Source of the DNA: an uncultured Caryophanales bacterium
Lineage (GTDB): Bacteria > Bacillota_I > Bacilli_A > RFN20 > CAG-826
Length of the DNA stretch: 37,920 bases
Assembly: GCA_946183335.1 (NCBI GenBank)
Contig: CAMGZN010000002.1
Span: 1-37,920, forward strand
Direction: 5' to 3'
Part shown: positions 9,060 through 16,141 of the stretch, piece after piece
Position numbering within the stretch: position 1 is the first letter of the stretch
Layout: each line of letters starts with the position of its first letter
Program-made: the position numbers and the translations under genes
Notes under the pieces: model-generated
Told to the model about the DNA's origin: nothing
Seen by the model: the letters and a program-made list of their open reading frames with translations, nothing else
Databases searched by the model: none

Positions 9060-9839
9060 ATGTACGAGAAAGAGTTAAAAGTTGCTTTAGATGCTGTCCA
9101 TAAAGCGGGCAAAATCATCATGGAGATTTATAACTCCAATGAGCTTGGTGTGGAAATTAAAGAAGACAATTCTCCAGTCACCAAAGCAGATAAAGCAGCA
9201 GACAAACTCATCTCAGAAATCCTTCATGAAAACTTTCCAGACTACGGCTTATTAACGGAAGAATCCGTTGATGATAAATCTCGCTTAGAGAAAGATTATG
9301 TCTGGATTGTTGATCCAATTGACGGCACAAAAGAATACGTTGCTCATAGCGGCGAATTCACCGTCAATATTGGATTATCTTACAAACATATGCCAGTTTT
9401 AGGGGTGATTTTAATCCCTGTTACTGGCGAGATTTATTACGCCACCAAGAACGGTGGCGCTTTCTATTTAAACCAGGAATTGCTGGTGAAAATTCATTGT
9501 AATGACAAGATTTCTGATGTCACAACTCTGGTGTCTCGCTTCCATTCAAACGAGACCGAACAAGCGATGATTAAGAAACACTCTAATATCATCAAACATC
9601 AGAAAGTTGTCGGGGCAACAATCAAGGGCTGCTACATCGCTCATGGCAAAGCCGAAATGTCGTATCGTTTTTCTTCGAATACGAAGGAATGGGATACCTG
9701 TGCGATGCAAGCAATCGTTGAAGAGGCCGGCGGATTTATTCTCAAGTTCGACGGCACTCCAATTGTTTATAATCGCATAGACGTCTATAACAAAGACGGA
9801 TATGTTATTTGTAATCGGAAGGAAAATTTTTTATTATAG
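9060..9839 (+). CDS. cysQ: 3'(2'),5'-bisphosphate nucleotidase (CysQ / inositol-monophosphatase superfamily)
   Basis: A 259-residue protein that hydrolyses pAp (or PAPS/inositol phosphates in relatives). Li+-sensitive, Mg2+-dependent superfamily motifs are visible: SPVTKADKAAD, LLTEES, WIVDPIDGTKEYVAHSGEF, and the C-terminal WDTCAMQAIVEEAGG. The frame is open upstream to 8892, but that part overlaps nrnA in another frame. The ATG at 9060, right after the nrnA stop, begins the domain and is the real start, with translation coupled to nrnA. The DPIDGTKEY form favours CysQ over plain inositol monophosphatase. Confidence 0.9.
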   Translation: MYEKELKVALDAVHKAGKIIMEIYNSNELGVEIKEDNSPVTKADKAADKLISEILHENFPDYGLLTEESVDDKSRLEKDYVWIVDPIDGTKEYVAHSGEFTVNIGLSYKHMPVLGVILIPVTGEIYYATKNGGAFYLNQELLVKIHCNDKISDVTTLVSRFHSNETEQAMIKKHSNIIKHQKVVGATIKGCYIAHGKAEMSYRFSSNTKEWDTCAMQAIVEEAGGFILKFDGTPIVYNRIDVYNKDGYVICNRKENFLL

Positions 9840-9863
9840 ATAATAAGGATAAGGAGAACACTT

Positions 9864-11429
9864 ATGAAAAAATCTTCGTTAACTATGCTTTTAGTTGTTC
9901 CTCTCTTGCTCGTTGGTTGTGGTAAGAAGGGTGGCGATAAAGAACCAAAAGCTCCATTTGCAGTTCCAGTTGTTGATGTCGAACATTTAGAAATTAACTT
10001 ACCAACAATGCCAACTTTCGATACTTCTGCTGCATGTAAGAAGGATGGAGACTATGACGTGATCGATCTTTATGAAATGTCTGATATGCACGCCATGATC
10101 GACTTTAATGATTCGAAAGGTTATTACGGTTTCTCTGGTTTAGCAAATTTTATGAAAGAAAAACGTCAAGCCAACCCAGGAACAATTCTTATCTCCTCTG
10201 GAGATATGTGGCAAGGTGGTTCAGAATCAAACCTCACCCGTGGCAAAGTTGTTGCGGAATGTATGAGATACGTTGGTTTCGAATCAATGGCTCTTGGAAA
10301 CCACGAATTTGACTGGGGAGAAGAAGTGATTAAACATAATTCTGGTTATTTTACTGCAGATATGCCATTACTTGCTGGTAACTTAGTTGATAAACGTACA
10401 AACGCTCGTCCAACATTCTTAAAACCATCCCATGTCATTGAACGTGGTGGATATAAGATTGGTGTCATTGGAACTATTGGTGATATTGAATATTCAATTG
10501 CTAAATCCGCTTTTGCGAATTTCCAATTAACAAGTTCTTCTGAGTTCGCTTTTAGCGAATCAGCCCGCTTACGTAACGAAGAACACTGTGACATTGTCGT
10601 CTGGAGTTCTCACGAAGAAGCGACTGACTCAATGGTCATTCCAGCTGGTGTTGATGTTATTTTCGGAGGACACACCCACGAAGATGTCAATAAGTCAGCG
10701 ATGAACGCTACACTTGGTCACTCCGTTCCAATCCTTGAAACTCAAAACTATGGACAGTCAATTGCCCATGCTCAATTAAAAATTAATCCATCAACTAAAA
10801 CTGTTGTTGAAGCAACCGGTGAAAACATTCGTGCAGAAAACAACAAATCATACTTAGTTGATGAAGCAAATGTGAAAGGTTTAATTGATCAATACAAAGC
10901 TGCAACAGCTGTTGTTAAACAATACGAATTAAACAAAGTTTCTGGTAAGTTTGGTGCTGAAATTGAATTAGCTAACCTTTCCTGCAAAGCAATGTTTGAT
11001 ATGTATAACGATGGAACATTCTTCTGTGCTCTTCAAAATGGTGCAGGTGGTGTTCGTAGTGATATTGATGAAGGTATGGTCACCTATGGTGACATCTATA
11101 CCGCCTTCCCATTCGATAACGAAATCGTCACTTTTGAAGTTGCTGGAAATAAACTCCGTGACTTCTTCCAGAAGAGTGGCGTTCGCGGATGTAACAAATA
11201 CGTTGCTGAAACTTCCTTCTCTAAAGTTGATAAAACCAAAACATATAAGGTTGTTACGACAGACTTTGTCTGCACCAATATACTTAAAATGGCTGAAGGC
11301 TCATTTACTCCACTTGCTGGAACAGTTATCCGTGATGCTGTGGCGGAATACATTTATAACACAAGTGGCTTAAAAGCCACGAACTTCAGTAAAGATAAGG
11401 GCAATTATCAAGAGCCAACAAACGACTAG
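9864..11429 (+). CDS. 5'-nucleotidase / metallophosphoesterase lipoprotein (UshA-like)
   Basis: A 521-residue lipoprotein (MKKS start, lipobox LVGC, Cys19) with an N-terminal calcineurin-like phosphoesterase domain: D74-x-H76 in SDMHA, SGD at 112-114, GNHEFDWG at 145-152, and GGHTHED. The C-terminal 5'-nucleotidase domain includes the substrate-loop region NGAGGVRSDIDEG and the segment AFPFDNEIVTFEVAG. It should release nucleosides and phosphate from nucleotides outside the membrane. The first motif has DMHA where UshA has DxHG. It sits directly after nrnA and cysQ, both of which can yield AMP, but those act in the cytoplasm. Confidence 0.88.
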   Translation: MKKSSLTMLLVVPLLLVGCGKKGGDKEPKAPFAVPVVDVEHLEINLPTMPTFDTSAACKKDGDYDVIDLYEMSDMHAMIDFNDSKGYYGFSGLANFMKEKRQANPGTILISSGDMWQGGSESNLTRGKVVAECMRYVGFESMALGNHEFDWGEEVIKHNSGYFTADMPLLAGNLVDKRTNARPTFLKPSHVIERGGYKIGVIGTIGDIEYSIAKSAFANFQLTSSSEFAFSESARLRNEEHCDIVVWSSHEEATDSMVIPAGVDVIFGGHTHEDVNKSAMNATLGHSVPILETQNYGQSIAHAQLKINPSTKTVVEATGENIRAENNKSYLVDEANVKGLIDQYKAATAVVKQYELNKVSGKFGAEIELANLSCKAMFDMYNDGTFFCALQNGAGGVRSDIDEGMVTYGDIYTAFPFDNEIVTFEVAGNKLRDFFQKSGVRGCNKYVAETSFSKVDKTKTYKVVTTDFVCTNILKMAEGSFTPLAGTVIRDAVAEYIYNTSGLKATNFSKDKGNYQEPTND

Positions 11430-11439
11430 GAGAAAAGAT

Positions 11440-11769
11440 ATGGCAAAGAAAGTTGTTAAGAAAACTGCGAAGAAGCCAGCAAAAAAGGCTCCAGCAAAGA
11501 AACCAGCTAAAAAAGCTGCACCAAAGAAAGAGGTGAAGAAAGCCCCAGCTAAAAAAGCTGCTCCTGAATCAACACGCGTCTATCACGTTGTGAAACGTTC
11601 TGATGGAAAATGGGAAGTCAAATTTGCTGGTGGAGAAAAGGCAATCAAGCTATTTGATCGCCAAGATGAAGCCATTGTCTATTCTCGTAAGATGAGCAAG
11701 AACCAAAAAGGTGCGATGCTCATCCATAATTCGAAAGGCAAAAACAAAGGCCGAATTAAATCAAAGTAA
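11440..11769 (+). CDS. Histone H1-like Lys/Ala/Pro-rich tail joined to a DUF2188-like domain
   Basis: A 109-residue basic protein. Residues 1-45 are a low-complexity KKAPAKK-type repeat like the tails of bacterial histone H1-like proteins, expected to bind nucleic acid without sequence specificity. Residues 46-109 (RVYHVVKRSDGKWEVKFAG through GAMLIHNSKGK) match the pattern of the small DUF2188 domain: YHV start, a tryptophan strand, a DRQDEA helix and an IHNSKG end. An AGGAGAAAAG ribosome binding site lies close to the ATG, ten bases after the nucleotidase gene. The role is inferred to be nucleoid- or RNA-associated; function unproven. Confidence 0.8.
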   Translation: MAKKVVKKTAKKPAKKAPAKKPAKKAAPKKEVKKAPAKKAAPESTRVYHVVKRSDGKWEVKFAGGEKAIKLFDRQDEAIVYSRKMSKNQKGAMLIHNSKGKNKGRIKSK

Positions 11770-11786
11770 TATTTATATTAAATAAA

Positions 11787-11819
11787 GAAAACGTCGCTTA
11801 TTTAGCGGCGTTTTCTTCT
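11787..11819 (+). terminator. Terminator shared by the DUF2188 gene and nfu
   Basis: Arms GAAAACGTCGC (11787-11797) and GCGGCGTTTTC (11805-11815) with one G-T pair, a 7-base loop and a T-rich tail. The 3' arm and loop overlap the stop and last codons of nfu on the other strand, so a single element serves convergent genes. Confidence 0.8.
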
Positions 11820-12061
11820 TTCTTTGGCATTTCTGATGCAAGCTTTACTCCAATGACTCCTGGAACCTCTTCTTGAAGGATGATTTCAATTCCATCAGAG
11901 ATGGTGGAGTCAATAAGCATACAGTCCTGACAAGCGCCTTTCATATTGATATAAACAATTCCATCAATAAAATCGACAAATTCAACGTCTCCTCCATCAC
12001 GATTAATGAATGGACGAACTTTGTCTAAGGTCTGTTGAATGAGGGCGATTGTCTCTTCCAT
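11798..12061 (-). CDS. NifU-like C-terminal-domain iron-sulfur scaffold/carrier
   Basis: An 87-residue stand-alone Nfu domain (MEETIALIQQTLDKVRPFIN, then RDGGDVEFV). The cluster-binding pair is CxxC, here CQDC, within GACQDCMLIDSTISDGIE. Nfu proteins carry [4Fe-4S] clusters to target enzymes. The length matches the small YutI/Nfu family in Bacilli. No Shine-Dalgarno is visible before the ATG. A -10-like TAATAA ends eight bases upstream with TTGCAC 16 bases further, so the mRNA may be leaderless. Confidence 0.93.
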   Translation of the reverse strand: MEETIALIQQTLDKVRPFINRDGGDVEFVDFIDGIVYINMKGACQDCMLIDSTISDGIEIILQEEVPGVIGVKLASEMPKKEENAAK

Positions 12062-12138
12062 GTGAATAATTATTATTCAGCATTTATTGAAGTGCAAGAA
12101 AAATGCAAAGTAAAAATATTCGTGCTAACATATTCAGC

Positions 12139-12537
12139 ATGACGATTAGAAAAAGAAAATCCACGTTTCGATTAACAGTCTCTCATTTCAAGATTCTTGA
12201 GACAGTTGATGAACTGAACGAACAACACGATTATCCAACCGCGAAAGGCGTGAATAACATTTTAAGCGGTAAGCCTGATCCAGAAACAAAGAAGTTCATC
12301 AACCTCAAGACATTTGGAACTCTTTTATCGTTCCCTGGAAGGAAACTTTGTTCTTATATATTAAATATGGTTCGTCGCGGGTACCTTACGTACGTATATG
12401 ACGAAAAGAGTGATCAAATGTATCTTAAGATTACTGAAAAAGGTAAAGCGGAACTCTTTACATTCAATAAGAAACATAAAACTTCTTACAAGAAGAAAAC
12501 CCCAACGTTACACGCTGAGGTTGCTCATATTGAATAA
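12139..12537 (+). CDS. Small winged-helix protein resembling the RQC domain of RecQ (unknown function)
   Basis: About 132 residues from the ATG at 12139 (144 if the in-frame ATG at 12103 is used). I do not recognise a named family with certainty. The middle part, VDELNEQHDYPTAKGVNNIL through RKLCSYILNMVRRGYLTYVY, looks like the RQC winged helix of RecQ helicases: a helix, an I-L-x-G turn, a recognition-helix-like segment, then a G-Y-L wing followed by YLKITEKGKAEL. The ends are Lys-rich. No helicase domain is present. The 12139 start is preceded at the right distance by an extended -10 (TGCTAACAT) with no ribosome binding site, suggesting a leaderless mRNA. DNA or RNA binding is inferred. Confidence 0.6.
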   Translation: MTIRKRKSTFRLTVSHFKILETVDELNEQHDYPTAKGVNNILSGKPDPETKKFINLKTFGTLLSFPGRKLCSYILNMVRRGYLTYVYDEKSDQMYLKITEKGKAELFTFNKKHKTSYKKKTPTLHAEVAHIE

Positions 12538-12544
12538 ACAAAAA

Positions 12545-12575
12545 AATAATCGGTTCAATGACCGATTATTTATTT
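12545..12575. terminator. Bidirectional terminator between convergent genes
   Basis: Perfect 10-bp stem AATAATCGGT / ACCGATTATT with loop TCAATG, an A-run before and a T-run after. It overlaps the last codons of the membrane-protein gene on the minus strand. Confidence 0.85.
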
Positions 12576-13105
12576 TTTAAGTAGGAATAAGATTCTTTCT
12601 TTGGAGTGTATGGTTGTTTGCTTTCTTTAATTAAGGCCACAATTGCAGCATATAATGTTCCAACAGTGCTTAACGCAAGTAAGCTGGCTCCAAGATATGG
12701 AACCCATAACGCAACAGAAGTTTCAGTGTAGCGAGTATAGAGCTTATCAATCCAACTACCAACGCAGAAGAGCATAATGGTGGAGACAAGCATAATAATA
12801 CCGGCTAAGAGTAGAAGTGCACTGGACTTCTTGTAGAACACGTAACAAACGACTGCGAGAACAAGAAGAACAATAAAGGCAATTCCAGCACCTGAAACAA
12901 GAGCACCTCCATCAACGGCGTGAGCTTGTAAATTACGAGCTTCTTGTGTTCCGCCAAAGATGAATTCATAACCACCCATCGCACCTTTTGTGACTGAACC
13001 ATTTGGAATCAATTGTGCAAATTGTTCTGGAATGGCGAAGAGCACAAGTGTGAGAACGATGGCCACCAATGAAAATAAAACAACGAATTTCGCTTTATCT
13101 TTCAT
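12566..13105 (-). CDS. Hypothetical membrane protein, four predicted helices
   Basis: 179 residues. Hydrophobic segments lie near residues 8-25, 68-90, 96-118 and 135-160, with a short extracytoplasmic loop after the first containing GGYEFIFGG. The C-terminal tail is cytoplasmic, with Lys, Ser and Tyr residues. A strong ribosome binding site (AAGGAGGAAT) precedes the ATG. I recognise no family. It sits just downstream of the tRNA cluster on the same strand and ends in the shared terminator. Confidence 0.8.
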   Translation of the reverse strand: MKDKAKFVVLFSLVAIVLTLVLFAIPEQFAQLIPNGSVTKGAMGGYEFIFGGTQEARNLQAHAVDGGALVSGAGIAFIVLLVLAVVCYVFYKKSSALLLLAGIIMLVSTIMLFCVGSWIDKLYTRYTETSVALWVPYLGASLLALSTVGTLYAAIVALIKESKQPYTPKKESYSYLKNK

Positions 13106-13133
13106 GTTATTCCTCCTTGTTTCTACTTAATAG

Positions 13134-13208
13134 TGGTTGGGGCGGCTGGGATCGAACCAGCGAATGGCGAGTTCAGAGCCCGCTGCCTTACCGCTTGGCT
13201 ACGCCCCA
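13134..13208 (-). tRNA. tRNA-Gln (anticodon CTG)
   Basis: Full cloverleaf: acceptor TGGGGCG/CGCCCCA, discriminator A, encoded CCA. The anticodon arm GCGGG-CTCTGAA-CTCGC has one G-T pair and reads CAG codons. Confidence 0.95.
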
Positions 13209-13230
13209 ATAAATTAAAAGTGGCGTAAAT

Positions 13231-13319
13231 TGGTGCCCGGGACCGGACTTGAACCGGTATGGGATTTGACTCCCGAAGGATTTTAAGTCCTTTGCGTCTA
13301 CCAATTTCGCCACCTGGGC
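13231..13319 (-). tRNA. tRNA-Leu (anticodon TAA)
   Basis: Class II tRNA with a long variable arm (CTTCGGGAG) and encoded CCA; anticodon loop CTTAAAA. The acceptor stem GCCCAGG/CCCGGGC has an A5-C68 mismatch. Confidence 0.93.
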
Positions 13320-13322
13320 ATT

Positions 13323-13399
13323 TGGTCTCCCGTAGACGATTTGAACGTCCGACCCCTTGATTAAAAGTCGAGTGCTCTAGCCAGCTGAGCTAACGGGAG
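13323..13399 (-). tRNA. tRNA-Lys (anticodon TTT)
   Basis: Acceptor CTCCCGT/ACGGGAG, T8-A9, anticodon loop CTTTTAA, encoded CCA. The anticodon stem CTCGA/TCAAG has a C29-A41 mismatch. Confidence 0.92.
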
Positions 13400-13405
13400 A
13401 TGTTC

Positions 13406-13423
13406 GCGATTTATAAAAATCGC
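13406..13423. repeat. Inverted repeat upstream of tRNA-Lys
   Basis: Perfect 7-bp arms GCGATTT / AAATCGC with loop ATAA. On the minus strand it contains TATAAA a few bases before tRNA-Lys, so it may be part of a promoter for the Lys-Leu-Gln group. No T-run follows it. Confidence 0.4.
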
Positions 13424-13482
13424 TTGATTATTATTACACACGTTAATAGTTATTGCTAGAATTTTTTTAATTAAAATAAAAA

Positions 13483-13500
13483 ACACCCGGTAATAGGTGC
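13483..13500 (-). terminator. Probable terminator of the Val-Tyr-Gln tRNA group
   Basis: On the minus strand a short stem (CACC/GGTG with flanking G-T) is followed by TTTTTTATTTTAATT, just after tRNA-Gln(TTG). It divides the tRNA cluster into two transcription units. Confidence 0.55.
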
Positions 13501-13514
13501 TTAATTATCCGATT

Positions 13515-13590
13515 TGGTTGGGGTGGCTGGGATCGAACCAGCGAAATGATAGAGTCAAAGTCTATTGCCTTACCACTTGGCTACACCCCA
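13515..13590 (-). tRNA. tRNA-Gln (anticodon TTG)
   Basis: Acceptor TGGGGTG/CACCCCA, anticodon arm ATAGA-CTTTGAC-TCTAT perfectly paired, encoded CCA. Close relative of the Gln(CTG) gene in the same cluster. Confidence 0.95.
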
Positions 13591-13595
13591 AGAAA

Positions 13596-13679
13596 TGGTG
13601 GGCGAAGGTGGATTTGAACCATCGAACCCGAAGGAATTGATTTACAGTCAACCGCGTTTGGCCACTTCGCTATTCGCCC
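13596..13679 (-). tRNA. tRNA-Tyr (anticodon GTA)
   Basis: Class II tRNA with long variable arm. Acceptor GGGCGAA/TTCGCCC, anticodon loop CTGTAAA, encoded CCA. Confidence 0.95.
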
Positions 13680-13709
13680 ACATTTATTTGGGATTGGCAG
13701 TCGTCTTAG

Positions 13710-13785
13710 TGGTGGATGTTAAGGGGCTCGAACCCCTGACCCCCGCCGTGTAAAGGCGATGCTCTCCCAACTGAGCTAAACATCC
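13710..13785 (-). tRNA. tRNA-Val (anticodon TAC)
   Basis: Acceptor GGATGTT/AACATCC, anticodon arm TCGCC-TTTACAC-GGCGG, T-loop TTCGAGC, encoded CCA. Confidence 0.95.
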
Positions 13786-13846
13786 AGTACACTTCGTAAG
13801 ACGTGCCTAGATAATATATCAAAACGATATATTTGTGTCAATTGAA

Positions 13847-15127
13847 TTAATACCCTTTTTTGCCAAGGAGATGGAACATATTTTTCTTATAGATTTCCAC
13901 CCCTGGTTGATTGAATGGGTTTACTTTTAGTAAATAAGCCGACATTGCACAGGCTTTCATAAAGAAATAGAAAGCATAACCGAGATGGTATTCATCGAGT
14001 TTTTCCATCTCTAAAACAACGTTTGGAACTTGGCCTGATTTTTCATGTGCTTCAAGTGTGCCTAGGTAGGCTTGTTCATTTACATAATTAAGTGACTTTC
14101 CAGCAAGATAGTTTAATCCATCAAGGTCAGCAGCATCAGATGGGATTTTAACTTCATTTTTTGCATCCTTAATATGGAGGATTGTTTCAAACAAACACTT
14201 TGAACCATCTTGGATGAATTGACCTAAAGAATGTAGGTCTGTGGAGAAGGTCGCGGATGTCGGGAATAATCCTTGTCCGTCTTTACCTTCAGACTCGCCA
14301 TAAAGTTGTTTAAACCATTCGCCGAGTTGAACAAGTTTTGGCTCATACGAAACAAACAATTCAACCGACTTTTGCTGGAGTTTTTGATCATAACGAATTA
14401 CCGCATATTTGTAGGCTTCATTGTCAAATAATGAAGGTTTTGCGGTATCTTTTTGTGCTTGAAGAGCACCTTTCATAAGCTCATCAATATCAAGCCCTGC
14501 ACAGGCAATTGGAAATAGTCCGACAGCAGTGAAAACAGAGTAACGTCCGCCAATATCTCCAGGTAGCACAAATGTTGGATATCCTTCTTTTGTCGCTAAT
14601 GTTTTAAGAGCACCTTTCTCTTTGTCTGTGGTGGCAAAAATGGCTTTAGGAGCGCCTTCGACACCTTCTTTTTTCTCGAGTAAATTCCTCAGTAAGCGGA
14701 AGGCGATTGATGTTTCAGTGGTGGTGCCGCTCTTAGAGATGACATTAACCGCGAACTTCTTGTCTTTGATGTAATCTAAGACTTCGTATGTATAGTCACT
14801 TGAGAATGTCTGACCAAAGAAAATAATTTCGAGTTTATCCTTACTATGTAAACCACGTAAAGCTTCAATTGCAGCTCTAGCGCCTAAATAGGAACCGCCG
14901 ATACCACAAACAACTAAAACATCGAAGTTCTCACGAACATATTTCGCGTATTTCTTAATCGCTTCGAACTCGACTTTGTCGTAACTAGAAGGATAATTTA
15001 ACCAACCAAGGAAGTCGCTTCCTGGACCACTTTTTTCATGAATGATTTTGTGAACTTCATTCACTTCTTTCTCGTATCTTTTGTAGTCGACACCTTTAAT
15101 AAGGTGTTTATCATTTACTTTGATCAT
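13847..15127 (-). CDS. pgi: Glucose-6-phosphate isomerase
   Basis: A 426-residue protein that interconverts glucose-6-P and fructose-6-P in glycolysis. The sugar-phosphate isomerase motifs are visible: VVCGIGGSYLGARAAIEAL, VISKSGTTTETSIAFRLL, the GDIGGRYSVFTAVGL signature, and FNQPGVEIYKKNMF near the end. The length fits the short bacterial PGI group. A GGAGGAAATTAG ribosome binding site precedes the ATG. The start lies inside the 3' end of the S1-domain gene (17-base overlap), making it the last gene of a four-gene operon. Confidence 0.97.
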   Translation of the reverse strand: MIKVNDKHLIKGVDYKRYEKEVNEVHKIIHEKSGPGSDFLGWLNYPSSYDKVEFEAIKKYAKYVRENFDVLVVCGIGGSYLGARAAIEALRGLHSKDKLEIIFFGQTFSSDYTYEVLDYIKDKKFAVNVISKSGTTTETSIAFRLLRNLLEKKEGVEGAPKAIFATTDKEKGALKTLATKEGYPTFVLPGDIGGRYSVFTAVGLFPIACAGLDIDELMKGALQAQKDTAKPSLFDNEAYKYAVIRYDQKLQQKSVELFVSYEPKLVQLGEWFKQLYGESEGKDGQGLFPTSATFSTDLHSLGQFIQDGSKCLFETILHIKDAKNEVKIPSDAADLDGLNYLAGKSLNYVNEQAYLGTLEAHEKSGQVPNVVLEMEKLDEYHLGYAFYFFMKACAMSAYLLKVNPFNQPGVEIYKKNMFHLLGKKGY

Positions 15128-15488
15128 GGCTAATTTCCTCCTTAGCTTGTTTGATCCATTCTGGAAGTTTTTCTTTTAACGCAGTGAAATCAATGTATTT
15201 TGGATCAATTGGATTACGTTTCACTTGTGAATTACGGTAAGCGTCTTTTTCTTCTTCGGTAATCTTACTCATTGACACCTTTAAAAACCCGTCTGATTCA
15301 ATATCAATGACCTTCACCTGATATGTTTTTCCAATCTTTAAATATCTATTGATATTTCTGATGAATGTATTTGCAATTTCAGAGATATGAAGAAGACCTA
15401 AAGATTCATCATCAAAAATCATAATCGCTCCAAATGGACGAATATTAATAATTGTTCCTTCAATAATGTCGTTTACTTGGTAATTCAT
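15111..15488 (-). CDS. S1 RNA-binding-domain protein (CvfD/GSP13-like)
   Basis: 125 residues with one S1 domain at 1-75 (VNDIIEGTIINIRPFGAIMI, then LLHISEIA, VKVIDIES, LKVSMSK) and a charged C-terminal helix. Small S1 proteins of this type associate with ribosomes or mRNA in Bacilli and affect stress and translation. The start overlaps the ispD stop by four bases (ATGA), and the 3' end overlaps pgi, so translation is coupled throughout. Confidence 0.9.
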   Translation of the reverse strand: MNYQVNDIIEGTIINIRPFGAIMIFDDESLGLLHISEIANTFIRNINRYLKIGKTYQVKVIDIESDGFLKVSMSKITEEEKDAYRNSQVKRNPIDPKYIDFTALKEKLPEWIKQAKEEISHDQSK

Positions 15489-16141
15489 TTTTGGTTTAAA
15501 TAGGCTTCGACTAAAGCAATATCGTCTTTAGTTGTCACTTTTAATGTTTGTTTATCACCCTGGATAAAGCCAATCTCACCATAAGGACGATACATACTGG
15601 CTTCATCTAAGGCTTTTGGATCAAAATGGTCTTTAAAGACTTTTTTAATAACTTCAATACGGAAGGCTTGAGGCGTTTGTACACGGAACAAATCATGTCG
15701 ATCCACATAGCTATTCTTACTCAAAGAGTAAGTAGCATCTTCTTGTAGTAAGAATGGGACAACACATTTACTCTTTTGAAGTTCATCAATCAGGCGAGTA
15801 ATCAAACTTTCGCGCACAAGAGGACGCGCACCGTCATGAATAAGGACATAGCCTTTTTCAAAGCTTACCGCGTCAAGTCCGTTACGAACGGATTCAGCTC
15901 TTGTTTCACCTCCATAAACCATTTTCTTAACTTTGTTAAAACCAAAGTCAGAAACTAGCTTTTGGAGTTCTTGTTCATCTTCTTGTCTAACGACAAGAAC
16001 AATTTCATCAACAAGTGGATGAGAATCAAATGCCTTAATTGTATAGGAAACCAATGGTTTTCCGTTCACTGGAAAGAACTGTTTGGCCTGACCAAAACGA
16101 GTGGAATTTCCCGCTAAAACAATTACGACAGAAGTATTCAT
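15485..16141 (-). CDS. ispD: 2-C-methyl-D-erythritol 4-phosphate cytidylyltransferase
   Basis: A 218-residue nucleotidyltransferase, the third MEP-pathway enzyme, making CDP-ME from MEP and CTP. The N-terminal loop reads VVIVLAGNSTRFGQAKQFF; the Arg15 and Lys20 correspond to the catalytic Arg and Lys, but the segment between them is two residues shorter than in E. coli IspD and lacks the Pro before Lys. LIHDGARPLV, VQTPQAFR and LKVTTKDDIALVEAYL are normal. The related ribitol-5-P cytidylyltransferase (TarI) is possible, but ispF in the window supports IspD. It overlaps the HAD gene by four bases. Confidence 0.88.
   Translation of the reverse strand: MNTSVVIVLAGNSTRFGQAKQFFPVNGKPLVSYTIKAFDSHPLVDEIVLVVRQEDEQELQKLVSDFGFNKVKKMVYGGETRAESVRNGLDAVSFEKGYVLIHDGARPLVRESLITRLIDELQKSKCVVPFLLQEDATYSLSKNSYVDRHDLFRVQTPQAFRIEVIKKVFKDHFDPKALDEASMYRPYGEIGFIQGDKQTLKVTTKDDIALVEAYLNQK

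Noticed and set aside
13565..13753. Plus-strand open frame across the tRNA cluster
   Set aside because: It runs antisense through tRNA-Gln, tRNA-Tyr and tRNA-Val, which have full cloverleaf structure; the frame is incidental.
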